Origin: JAEUIA01 sp034440255
GTDB lineage: Bacteria; Planctomycetota; UBA1135; GCA-002686595
Direction of reading: 5' to 3'
Length of the DNA: 12,916 nucleotides
NCBI GenBank assembly: GCA_034440255.1
Contig: JAWXBU010000146.1
Span: 1-12,916, forward strand
The translations under genes were made by a program, and so were the position numbers. Positions within the stretch are counted from its first letter, which is position 1. Every line of letters begins with the position of its first letter. The notes below the pieces were generated by a model, which saw only the letters and a list, made by a program, of their open reading frames with translations, was not told the DNA's origin and made no database searches. Of the stretch, positions 7,124 to 12,916 are shown piece after piece.

Positions 7124-7354
7124 ATGAATTTCAGGGCTTCAATGCGCGCTAGTTCCGCCCCTCCCTCGCCGAGACCGGAGATCATCCCGCCGCAGCGCGA
7201 GCCTGCGGTGCCCCCGATGCCGGAGGTACCGTACCGCCCAAAACTCCCCTACATGCCCGCGCCGCCCGAGCCGCGCCCGCCTTCGCCTGCGCCCGAAGTG
7301 CAGCCGCCACGGAGAGATGCCCGACTTGCCAACGAGCGTCGATCCGCGGTGTAG
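7124..7354 (+). CDS. Small proline-rich hypothetical protein
   Basis: A 76-residue frame starting three bases after the CBS gene. Residues 13-62 are rich in Pro, Glu and Arg with repeated short motifs (PEIIPPQREPAVPPMPEVP, then PAPPEPRPPSPAPEV). No membrane segment or known domain is seen. It resembles the small proline-rich low-complexity proteins found in many GC-rich bacteria, probably disordered. No good ribosome binding site precedes the ATG at 7124; the second ATG at 7142 has a weak AGGG about six bases upstream. Proline-rich frames can arise by chance in GC-rich DNA, so coding status is uncertain, although the ordered PxxP spacing argues for a real gene. Confidence 0.4.
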   Translation: MNFRASMRASSAPPSPRPEIIPPQREPAVPPMPEVPYRPKLPYMPAPPEPRPPSPAPEVQPPRRDARLANERRSAV

Positions 7355-7568
7355 GACGCACGGCGGTCGTGCATGCCGGAATCGATCGGTGCAACTCGAG
7401 GCCGCTCGCGCGAGCGCCTGCGCAGGGTGATGCATTCCCCTACGCACATCTGCGCACCGCGCGAGCTGCGATTTCGCCGTAGATTCAGTCGCAGCAGGTG
7501 CTCCGCGTGAGCCGCTGCAACATCAGATCTCCCCGTCCCTCCGCAGCGACACTCTCCACCCCTCGACC
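7355..7568. other. Non-coding stretch without clear signals
   Basis: No frame here looks like a real protein. Small inverted repeats such as GCACG-GCGGT-CGTGC near 7358 are too short to call a terminator, and no T-run follows. About 150 more bases up to roughly 7700 also lack recognisable homology although the frame is open, so the gene-poor stretch is about 345 bases long. Confidence 0.4.
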
Positions 7569-7934
7569 ATGCTCGGCGTGAATCACGGTGCTTCGGACGG
7601 TTGTGATAGGCTGAAAAATCGTCCCCGTCGATCGCAGGATTCTCTCCGCGTCGCCGAGTCGGCTCCCTCGACCGCGCTTCACTGCCTGACGTCGAGCGAG
7701 CCGCGATCACGAACCCCGGATGCGGTGTTGCGCGTGGACGACGACGGACCGGGCATCGCCGAGTCCGTCCGCAGCCGACTGTTCAAGCCGTTCGTCACCA
7801 CGCAGAAGCTGGGCACCGGGTTCGGCCTCGCTATCTGCACGAAGATCGTCGAAGAGCACGGCGGAACGATCGCGATCTCGACGTCGCCGCTCAGAGGCAC
7901 TCGCTTCGAAATCCGCCTACCAAGAACACCATGA
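7569..7934 (+). pseudogene. Histidine kinase remnant, C-terminal part of the ATPase domain only
   Basis: This 121-codon frame shows kinase similarity only from about residue 50. It has the G1 box DDDGPGI (57-63), an F-box-like LFKPFVTT (71-78) and the G2 box GTGFGLAIC (82-90), then the closing IVEEHGGTIAISTSPLRGTRFEIRLP. The phosphorylated-histidine region (DHp domain, H box), the N box that binds Mg-ATP, and any sensor domain are absent, and the first 49 residues look like translated non-coding DNA. A full sensor kinase would be several hundred residues longer, so this should be inactive. The reading frame still runs into the response regulator with an ATGA overlap, as an intact kinase-regulator pair would. 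A 5' deletion is the simplest explanation; a sequencing or assembly join is the alternative. Confidence 0.7.
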
Positions 7935-8614
7935 GCGACTCGAAAACCATGGAAGCCAAGTCCACCATCCGCGTGTATCTCGTCGACGACCAAACGATGA
8001 TCCGCGCCGGTTTCAGAAGCCTTCTCTCCAGGGATGCGCGCTTCGAGATCGCCGGAGAGAGCGGCGATCCGCGCAGCGCCGTAGCCGCCATCGGCGCGGT
8101 GATGCCCGACGCCGTGCTGCTCGACATCACCATGCCGGGGCTCTCGGGCATCGACGCGATTCCGCTTATCCGCAAGGCGTCGCCGAAGACACGCATCGTG
8201 ATGCTCACGAATCACGAGGGTGACTCTTTCGTGGAGCAAGCCATGCGCGCCGGCGCCGACGGCTATCTCTCGAAGGACTCCGAGCCCGCGGAACTCACGC
8301 TGGCGCTCGAGTCGGTGCACAGGGGCAACATGTTCCTGTCGCCCAAGGTCGTGGGTTGGCTGGTGTCGAGGAACCGCGCGGACAATTCGGCCACACCGGG
8401 GGCGAAGAGCCGCATCGACGTGCTGACCTCGCGCGAACGCGAGGTGTTCCAGCTCCTGGCGATCGGCAAGAGCAACAAGGAGGTTGCCAAGGCTCTGGAC
8501 ATAAGCGTTGGGACGGCCAAGAAGCACCGCGAAAACCTGCAGCGCAAGGTGGGGTGCCATTCGGCCGCCGAGCTGGCGCTGCTCGCGATCCGCGAGGGTC
8601 TGCTCAGCACCTGA
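7931..8614 (+). CDS. NarL/FixJ-family response regulator with LuxR-type HTH
   Basis: A 227-residue DNA-binding response regulator. The receiver domain (about 12-130) has the acidic pair D19-D20, phospho-acceptor D65 in LLDITMPG, the switch threonine T93 and the conserved K115 in LSKD. A linker leads to a LuxR-type helix-turn-helix (about 162-224): LTSREREVFQLLAIGKSNKEVAKAL, with recognition helix near VGTAKKHRENLQRKVG. All catalytic residues are intact. Its ATG overlaps the stop of the kinase remnant, so it was presumably encoded with its cognate kinase, now truncated. It may therefore be driven by another kinase or a small phosphodonor, or be on its way to loss. Its target genes cannot be told from this window. 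Confidence 0.92.
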   Translation: MSDSKTMEAKSTIRVYLVDDQTMIRAGFRSLLSRDARFEIAGESGDPRSAVAAIGAVMPDAVLLDITMPGLSGIDAIPLIRKASPKTRIVMLTNHEGDSFVEQAMRAGADGYLSKDSEPAELTLALESVHRGNMFLSPKVVGWLVSRNRADNSATPGAKSRIDVLTSREREVFQLLAIGKSNKEVAKALDISVGTAKKHRENLQRKVGCHSAAELALLAIREGLLST

Positions 8615-8720
8615 GGCTCCACTCGCGCTCGGTTTCTGGCGTATTACGCACTACCGCTCTAGGCCACTGCGTCGTCCTGCGTATGACGCCTCACGCCAGG
8701 CGGCACGAAATTGAGGGGAA

Positions 8721-8978
8721 GTGGGTGATTCGGAACACCCTCTCGGTCCGCAGGCGCGCGGCACATCGCAATTGCTCGTGGACGCCGATGCGCACTTGTG
8801 GGGCCAGATGGACGGCGCGAGCGGCGCCATCGAACACCACGTGGAGCGCTCGAAGAAAGACGTGGACGTTCTCGATGCGATCGCCGAGAGCGTCTTGTTG
8901 CACAGCGGAGCGGTGAACTCGCTCTCGTCGGCTCGGATGCCTACGCGTTCGCCCATCGCGGCGGTCTTGCGCTGGTGA
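8721..8978 (+). pseudogene. Probable C-terminal remnant of a baeRF-type protein
   Basis: From about residue 14, this 85-codon frame resembles the end of bacterial archaeo-eukaryotic-release-factor-like (baeRF) proteins: a LLVDADAHLWGQMD strand (18-31), SGAIEHH, then LDAIAESVLLHSGAVNSL (51-68) and the closing ARMPTRSPIAAVLRW. In that family, the final domain runs from the 'LLVD...G.(V/L)D..TG' strand through a helix ending 'L..GG.V..V' to 'MP....AAI.RY'. The full proteins are usually over 300 residues, so the N-terminal and central domains are missing. No upstream frame supplies them and there is no convincing ribosome binding site. The match is from memory of the family pattern. A protein search with residues 14-85 would settle it. 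Confidence 0.5.
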
Positions 8979-9130
8979 ACGCGCGCCGTGCCGACGCAGC
9001 CTTCTCCGACCGGCGCACCAGCGCGAGGTGGCGCTGAGATCGGCTCGAATGAGGGAGTCATCGAAGATGTACGCGGACCGACACACGAGGCCGCGCGCAC
9101 CTTCCCGTCCGACCCGCGCGTCGTCCTGCT

Positions 9131-10324
9131 TCAGCCCGGGCGACTCGCGGTCTTCTGCGGAACGAGAATGGACAGCACCGTTGCTGTCGCGAGCGTGCCG
9201 AGCACGACCAGGAGAGAAACCAGCGTGTCGATCTTGATGGGCGCTCCGGACTGCGCGCCGACCACGGCGAGGTACGGGGGCACGCTCATCAAGAGCAGCT
9301 TCACTCCCACGAAAGCGAGAATCAGGATGAGCGCCGGCTTGAGGAAGCGGAACCGCGTGATGAGCACCGCCAGACAGAAGTACAGCGCGCGCAAGCCCAG
9401 GATCGCGAAGATGTTGCTCGTGAAGACGATGAAGGGGTCCGGGGTGATCGCGAAGATCGCGGGAATGCTGTCGACCGCGAACACGAGATCCGTGACCTCG
9501 ACCATCAGGAGCGCCAAGAACAACGGCGTGATTGCCCACTTCGCGCTCAGACTGCCCGCCGGTGCAGGATCCATGACTTCCTTGCCTGTGGCGGCGTCAC
9601 GCGAATAGGTCGGCTTCAGGGATCGGCGTGTGAAGAACCGCTCTCCGTCGTAGAACTCGACCGTTCGAAAGAGCCGTTTCGCGAGCTTCACGATCACGTT
9701 CTGCGAAACGTCGTCGTTGCCCTTGATCAGCGCCATCTTGAGCGCCGTCAGCAACAAGAAGCCGCCGAAGAGGATCAGGATCCACTGGTATTTGAGGATC
9801 AGGCCCGAGCCGAGAAAGATCATCCCCCCGCGCATGAGCAGTGCGCCGAGGATGCCCCAGAAGAGAACACGGTGCTGGTACTTCGCCGGAACGGCAAAGA
9901 ACGCGAAGATCAGCGCGATGACGAAGATGTTGTCCATCGCGAGCGATTTCTCGATGACGTAGCCGACCAGGTACTGCTTGGCTGCTTCGAGGCCCAGTAC
10001 TTCGCCGCTGACGATCAATGCGCCGCCTGCCGCGACTGCTTCTTGCGCGTTGTACTTGGCCGTTTGCAGGCCCAGCCCCAACCAGTGGTTGTCGTAGGCG
10101 AAGTAGACGAAGACGCTGAACGCGAGGCCCAGGCTGAGCCAGAAGGCAGACCAGCGCAGCGCCTCTTTCATCTTCACTTCGTGCGCCTCGCGGTGGAGAA
10201 CCGTGAGGTCGAGCACGAGGAATGCGATCACCAGCGCAACGAAGCCGGCGTAGGCCCACAACTTGTCGCCCTGGTCGAATGACTCCAGGAGCGCTGCGGG
10301 GGAGATCGGGAAGAAGTGGTTCAT
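9131..10324 (-). CDS. TerC/Alx-family integral membrane protein, probable manganese exporter
   Basis: A 397-residue polytopic inner-membrane protein with roughly nine hydrophobic segments, including 24-44, 57-76, 131-146, 152-173, 180-199, 265-285, 299-320, 328-346 and 366-387. TerC/Alx hallmarks are MDNIFVIALIFAFFAVP (130-146), TPLFLALLMVEVTDLVFAVD (266-285) with SIPAI following, and FTSNIFAILGLRALYF (301-316). The buried acidic residues D131, E276, D279 and D285 fit metal transport. Family members such as E. coli Alx export Mn2+ and respond to alkaline pH; others are linked to tellurite resistance. At 397 residues it is longer than Alx (about 320); the extra length is mainly a cytoplasmic loop at about 203-262. 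The frame is open upstream to 10615, but homology starts at MNHFFPISP. No strong ribosome binding site is visible. Confidence 0.9.
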   Translation of the reverse strand: MNHFFPISPAALLESFDQGDKLWAYAGFVALVIAFLVLDLTVLHREAHEVKMKEALRWSAFWLSLGLAFSVFVYFAYDNHWLGLGLQTAKYNAQEAVAAGGALIVSGEVLGLEAAKQYLVGYVIEKSLAMDNIFVIALIFAFFAVPAKYQHRVLFWGILGALLMRGGMIFLGSGLILKYQWILILFGGFLLLTALKMALIKGNDDVSQNVIVKLAKRLFRTVEFYDGERFFTRRSLKPTYSRDAATGKEVMDPAPAGSLSAKWAITPLFLALLMVEVTDLVFAVDSIPAIFAITPDPFIVFTSNIFAILGLRALYFCLAVLITRFRFLKPALILILAFVGVKLLLMSVPPYLAVVGAQSGAPIKIDTLVSLLVVLGTLATATVLSILVPQKTASRPG

Positions 10325-10356
10325 GTTCGCGGACCTGGGTTCGACGGGGAGTCCTC

Positions 10357-10430
10357 TCTTGTCGCCTTTTTCGGGCTCCGCATCAAACTCGACAGCGACA
10401 AGAACTGCGCTGTGCGCGGGCGGCGCGCAC
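10357..10430 (-). promoter_or_regulatory. Two inverted repeats in the leader of the TerC/Alx gene, possible structured 5' UTR
   Basis: TCTTGTCGC (10357-10365) pairs perfectly with GCGACAAGA (10395-10403) across 29 bases. GTGCGCG (10412-10418) pairs perfectly with CGCGCAC (10424-10430) across five. Both lie 33-106 bases upstream of the start codon at 10324. Alx/TerC genes are often preceded by the yybP-ykoY Mn2+-sensing RNA, so a regulatory leader is plausible, but that RNA's conserved loops were not recognised here. The frame is also open across this region, and short GC-rich repeats occur by chance. Confidence 0.3.
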
Positions 10431-10943
10431 GTGCTTCTCGACGCTGCATTCGCAGGATTCGCGCCGCACGGCGCTGAGTTGCGCAGTTCCATTCGGCCGA
10501 GTTCATCGAGCGTGCTCGTCGTGAAGTGAACCGCCAGCTCCGGATTCTCCAAGCCGCGCGAACAAGCCCGCTCGAACCCGGCCCACGCGCGGTAGCAGCC
10601 GGTCTGGCCCTGCACTCGGCGACAGCCTTCGACGATGCCGGCGACGAGGGACGCGCGCTAGGCAGGGGTCCACTTATGCCAGGTGGTGACGCGCGCGCAG
10701 TTCGAGTTCGCCGAGTAGCGGGCCTGATCGTGTTTCCTGGGCAAGCTCGGGCGAGCGAACCTATGCGGTCATGTACACGAGCCGACTGTGAAGCGACCCG
10801 ACGAGGTTCCAACATGAGCGCTCTCAGCCAAGCAACGGTCAGCACGGCGCACTGCGCGCGCAGCGAGACGCCCACCACGCCTCGCGCGCGAACTCAGGGT
10901 GGATCGGCTAGCGCTCGGTCATGCGCTTGGAAGTCTTACGCCT
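10431..10943. other. Intergenic stretch with no recognisable gene
   Basis: About 510 bases separate the TerC leader from the end of the 10944-12383 gene. Several frames are open on both strands, but their translations are rich in Arg, Ser and Ala without domain, membrane or signal features. An ATG at 10814 with GAGG upstream opens a frame that runs antisense into the neighbouring gene and is not convincing. No terminator or promoter was identified. Confidence 0.4.
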
Positions 10944-12383
10944 TCAGGGTGCCTTCCATACGATCCCACTCACCGACCCGGCGCGAGTATCGACTTCGAT
11001 CACTCGGACATCCGCGCGATCCGAATTCACCAGCACGCTCAGGCGGTAGCGACCGCGTGCCAATCCCCTGAACTCGAAGCGATCCCGCGTCCACACCGAC
11101 CGCCGCGGCAAGACCGCTCCCCCCGTGTCCTCTGAAACCGCGGTGCACGAGACTTGCGCTGACTGCGCCTCTGCACCCGCGCTGGCCCACTCGACGCGCC
11201 CTTCGATGCGCACGCCGCGCGTCAGGACGATACGGGCATTCGTGGCCCCGATGCCGGTCTTGACATCGACCCGTGTTTCGTTCGGCAGGCTGTCCGAATC
11301 CTCCGCACGCACCACGTAGTCGCCGAGGCACAAATACGGCACGCGCGCGATGCCGTCCGAACGAGTGGTCGCTCCAATCCACGAGTTCTTGAGGCCCATC
11401 TCGCCCACCCACACCGTGACGTTCGCGAAGCGCGCCCCGGTCGCTTCCTCCTCCACCTGAACGTCGAGATCCGTGAATCTCGTGCTCAGGATCCGAGGAT
11501 CGAAGCGTACATGAACGTCGCTCGCACCGGCCCGAATCCGCAGCGAATCGATCACGGTGCCCTGCAGCGACAGTGCCAGACACGGGGAGTGGAATTCCAC
11601 GAACTCGAGGGTGCGCCAGGGCTCGGGCGGTGTCGGCGACGCCGGTGACGCGAGCTCGGATTCCGTGCGCGGCATCCACGTCGCGGAAGGCTTGCTCCAG
11701 GTTTCGCTGCGTGACGAGAGATCCCGGTCGAGGATCTGGCCCGGAGTCTGCGGGCTGGTCGTCAGCGTGGCCTCGAGGCGCTGCACCAGCGACGGGTGTT
11801 CGCCGTCGGACGGGATCGCGCTGCCTGCGAAGTCGTCGATCCAGATGCGCACGACGCGCACCGGCTGGAGCAGGATCTCGACCTCGGTCGTGGGTTGCGT
11901 CTCGTCCACGACGAGCTTGGTTTCCGCCGCCCAGTAACCAGCGTGTGTGCAGGTCAGAACGACGGCGCCGGAAGCGAACCCTCGCACCTCGAACCGATCG
12001 TGCTCGTCGACGATGCCATCGACAGCAGCACCGATCGACGGGGTGCAGCGCACGCGCGCGTGGGCAGCGGAACCGGGCCGGCCGCCCGCGACGCGCACGT
12101 GTCCGGAAATGCAGTTGAGAAACAACTCCGGCGCGAGCAAGACGTCGGACGTCGGGCCAAGAGCCTCCGGAGAGAGCGCGGTGCGCGACGAGGTCCGGAT
12201 CTCGGGAGGCTCGATCGTCGCTCCTGTTCCGTCACCGCCGACGTGCGCATCGTCGAGGGTCGCCGTGCAACTCGCGTCGACATCCGCGGCCGAAGGTGAG
12301 AGGCTTCGTCCGAGCAGTGCGAGGCCCGCGACGATCGCGACGATCGCGAGCGCAGCAGCGAGCAGCTTCGAACGAGTGTCCAT
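10944..12383 (-). CDS. Anchored or secreted protein with carboxypeptidase-regulatory-like beta-sandwich repeats
   Basis: A 479-residue protein starting MDTRSKLL with a hydrophobic segment at 7-24 (signal anchor or signal peptide), followed by a low-complexity linker to about residue 90. Three beta-sandwich segments follow. The first (about 91-173) runs ISGHVRVAGG...FEVRGFASGAVVLTCTHAGY. The second (about 305-389) has DGIARVPYLCLGDYVVRAED. The third (about 391-477) has VRIEGRVEW...DRFEFRGLARGRYRLSV. The pattern 'G.V', 'D.F.(V/F)RGL..G.Y.L.V' matches carboxypeptidase-regulatory-like (CarboxypepD_reg/CnaB-like) folds, common in large surface proteins of Planctomycetota and relatives. No catalytic domain is seen; the middle part (174-304) is unassigned. 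It may be a structural or adhesive surface protein; its function is unknown. No ribosome binding site lies close to the ATG. Confidence 0.75.
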   Translation of the reverse strand: MDTRSKLLAAALAIVAIVAGLALLGRSLSPSAADVDASCTATLDDAHVGGDGTGATIEPPEIRTSSRTALSPEALGPTSDVLLAPELFLNCISGHVRVAGGRPGSAAHARVRCTPSIGAAVDGIVDEHDRFEVRGFASGAVVLTCTHAGYWAAETKLVVDETQPTTEVEILLQPVRVVRIWIDDFAGSAIPSDGEHPSLVQRLEATLTTSPQTPGQILDRDLSSRSETWSKPSATWMPRTESELASPASPTPPEPWRTLEFVEFHSPCLALSLQGTVIDSLRIRAGASDVHVRFDPRILSTRFTDLDVQVEEEATGARFANVTVWVGEMGLKNSWIGATTRSDGIARVPYLCLGDYVVRAEDSDSLPNETRVDVKTGIGATNARIVLTRGVRIEGRVEWASAGAEAQSAQVSCTAVSEDTGGAVLPRRSVWTRDRFEFRGLARGRYRLSVLVNSDRADVRVIEVDTRAGSVSGIVWKAP

Positions 12384-12499
12384 GGGAACACGGATCAGGG
12401 ACGAACCTCACGATCGCCTGCTCGCGTGCATTCCGCAACCGACGTCGCTCACATTCACCCGATCTTGATCTGGAACGGTCGAGTCAGGGCGCCGTTCAC

Positions 12500-12607
12500 T
12501 CAGGTCCTCGACGCGAAAGCAAGCGCGCTGGAGACGAGCATGACCAAGCCCGTCGTGAAGGCCAGGCCGAGATGGAAGTTCGTGGATGACATCCCCTTGC
12601 GGCTCAT
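12500..12607 (-). CDS. Possible small single-pass membrane protein
   Basis: From the ATG at 12607 this frame encodes 35 residues: a polar start (MSRKGMSSTNFH), a hydrophobic helix of about 20 residues (LGLAFTTGLVMLVSSALAFA) and a short basic end (SRT). A GTG at 12655 in the same frame adds an acidic N-terminus (MRDEATPDQLDPVARR), giving 51 residues. After the TGA the frame stays open for 14 more codons (VNGALTRPFQIKIG) to a second TGA at 12455-12457. There is no clear ribosome binding site. The charged-hydrophobic-charged layout is protein-like, but so short a frame can arise by chance, and no family was recognised. Confidence 0.35.
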   Translation of the reverse strand: MSRKGMSSTNFHLGLAFTTGLVMLVSSALAFASRT

Positions 12608-12618
12608 GCGGCGCGCGA

Positions 12619-12637
12619 CCGGATCTAACTGATCCGG
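12619..12637. repeat. Perfect 7-base inverted repeat with 5-base loop
   Basis: CCGGATC and GATCCGG flank TAACT. There is no T-run on either side, so it is not a classical terminator. It lies between the possible small membrane gene and the large palindromic element and could be an operator, a hairpin or coincidence. Confidence 0.45.
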
Positions 12638-12656
12638 CGTGGCCTCGTCTCGCACG

Positions 12657-12820
12657 AGTGGACTGCAACGGCTGATTCGCTAGCAGGCTCCGCCCTCCTT
12701 CGTTGTCGGGCAAGAAGCGACGACGACCGCGTATCCCCTGCGATACGCCGAGGAGGAGCGACGCCGCCCGGCGACGAAGGAGGGCGGAGCCTGCGAGCGA
12801 TTCAGCCGTTACAGTCCACT
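12657..12820. repeat. 164-base nested palindromic element, possibly MITE- or REP-like
   Basis: The left arm (12657-12711, starting AGTGGACTG) and right arm (12766-12820, ending CAGTCCACT) are each 55 bases and are reverse complements except at five positions. The 54-base centre contains a second perfect hairpin, GCGTATC (12729-12735) against GATACGC (12742-12748) around CCCTGC. The purine-rich word GACGAAGGAGGGCGGAGCC in the right arm is echoed by GAGGAGGAGCGACGCC in the centre. No frame across it looks coding and no target duplication was recognised. Such nested palindromes are typical of dispersed intergenic repeats; copy number elsewhere is unknown. Confidence 0.8.
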
Positions 12821-12849
12821 AGTCCTGAAACAAGCGCTTCGAGTCGAGA

Positions 12850-12866
12850 AGTACGGTGCCAGGCAC
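12850..12866. repeat. Short palindromic word containing GTGCC-A-GGCAC
   Basis: The sequence AGTACGGTGCCAGGCAC contains five-base arms around a single A (12856-12866). Its first 13 bases recur at 6381-6393. The word looks like a familiar dispersed repeat core in GC-rich bacteria, but this is recollection rather than a database result. The rest of 12821-12916 shows nothing else. Confidence 0.35.
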
Positions 12867-12916
12867 GCATTTCCACGCTTCCGTGGTTCGAGTTCGCGTG
12901 ATGTTCGTCGCAGACG

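Noticed and set aside
8651..9100. Minus-strand frame of 149 codons with scattered cysteines
   Set aside because: It is opposite the baeRF-like remnant, and its Ser/Cys/Arg-rich sequence lacks any recognisable pattern.
10325..10560. yybP-ykoY manganese riboswitch before the TerC/Alx gene
   Set aside because: The conserved loop sequences could not be found on the minus strand; a GGGGAGT word near 10346 is on the wrong strand. A covariance search would be decisive.
10325..10615. N-terminal extension of the TerC/Alx frame (97 codons)
   Set aside because: The added residues are polar and cysteine-containing with no family similarity; the membrane protein begins at MNHFFPISP.
10526..11071. Plus-strand frame of 181 codons between the TerC leader and the repeat-protein gene
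   Set aside because: Low-complexity Arg/Ser/Ala translation, no ribosome binding site at its start, and it overlaps antisense with the well-supported minus-strand gene.

Overview
The window is GC-rich bacterial DNA with long G/C-ending reading frames on both strands. No rRNA, tRNA, CRISPR array or transposase gene was seen. The large secreted or anchored protein with carboxypeptidase-regulatory-like repeats, the MBL-rhodanese/YeeE sulfur operon and the palindromic repeat would fit a free-living member of the Planctomycetota or a similar GC-rich soil or water bacterium. No marker gene is present, so the phylum is a guess.

Region 1 (1-5152) is one compact operon on the + strand. An AT-rich promoter overlapped by two short palindromes precedes five tightly packed genes: an exported MBL-fold (persulfide dioxygenase-like) protein fused to three rhodanese domains, two half-size YeeE/YedE membrane proteins, a membrane-anchored or exported triple-rhodanese protein, and a small ArsR-family repressor. 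Genes 2 to 5 each start inside the stop codon of the gene before (GTGA, ATGA, GTGA), apart from gene 2, which lies 10 bases after gene 1. Together they look like a sulfane-sulfur (thiosulfate/persulfide) uptake and oxidation module under its own sulfur-sensing repressor, comparable in concept to the bigR operon of Agrobacterium and Xylella but built differently.

Region 2 (5288-8614, + strand) holds a zinc alcohol dehydrogenase of the cinnamyl-alcohol/YahK type, a two-CBS-domain protein, a small proline-rich protein, a truncated histidine kinase and an intact NarL/FixJ response regulator. The kinase keeps only the end of its ATPase domain, so this two-component system is damaged. Just downstream (8721-8978) is what appears to be the last 70 residues of a baeRF-type protein, so 7.5-9.0 kb looks like a decaying stretch.

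Region 3 (9131-12383, - strand) carries a TerC/Alx-family membrane protein with two inverted repeats in its leader, and a 479-residue protein with an N-terminal membrane anchor and three beta-sandwich repeats. The last 530 bases hold a possible tiny membrane protein and a 164-base nested palindromic element with 55-base arms (five mismatches), probably a repeat or MITE-like sequence.
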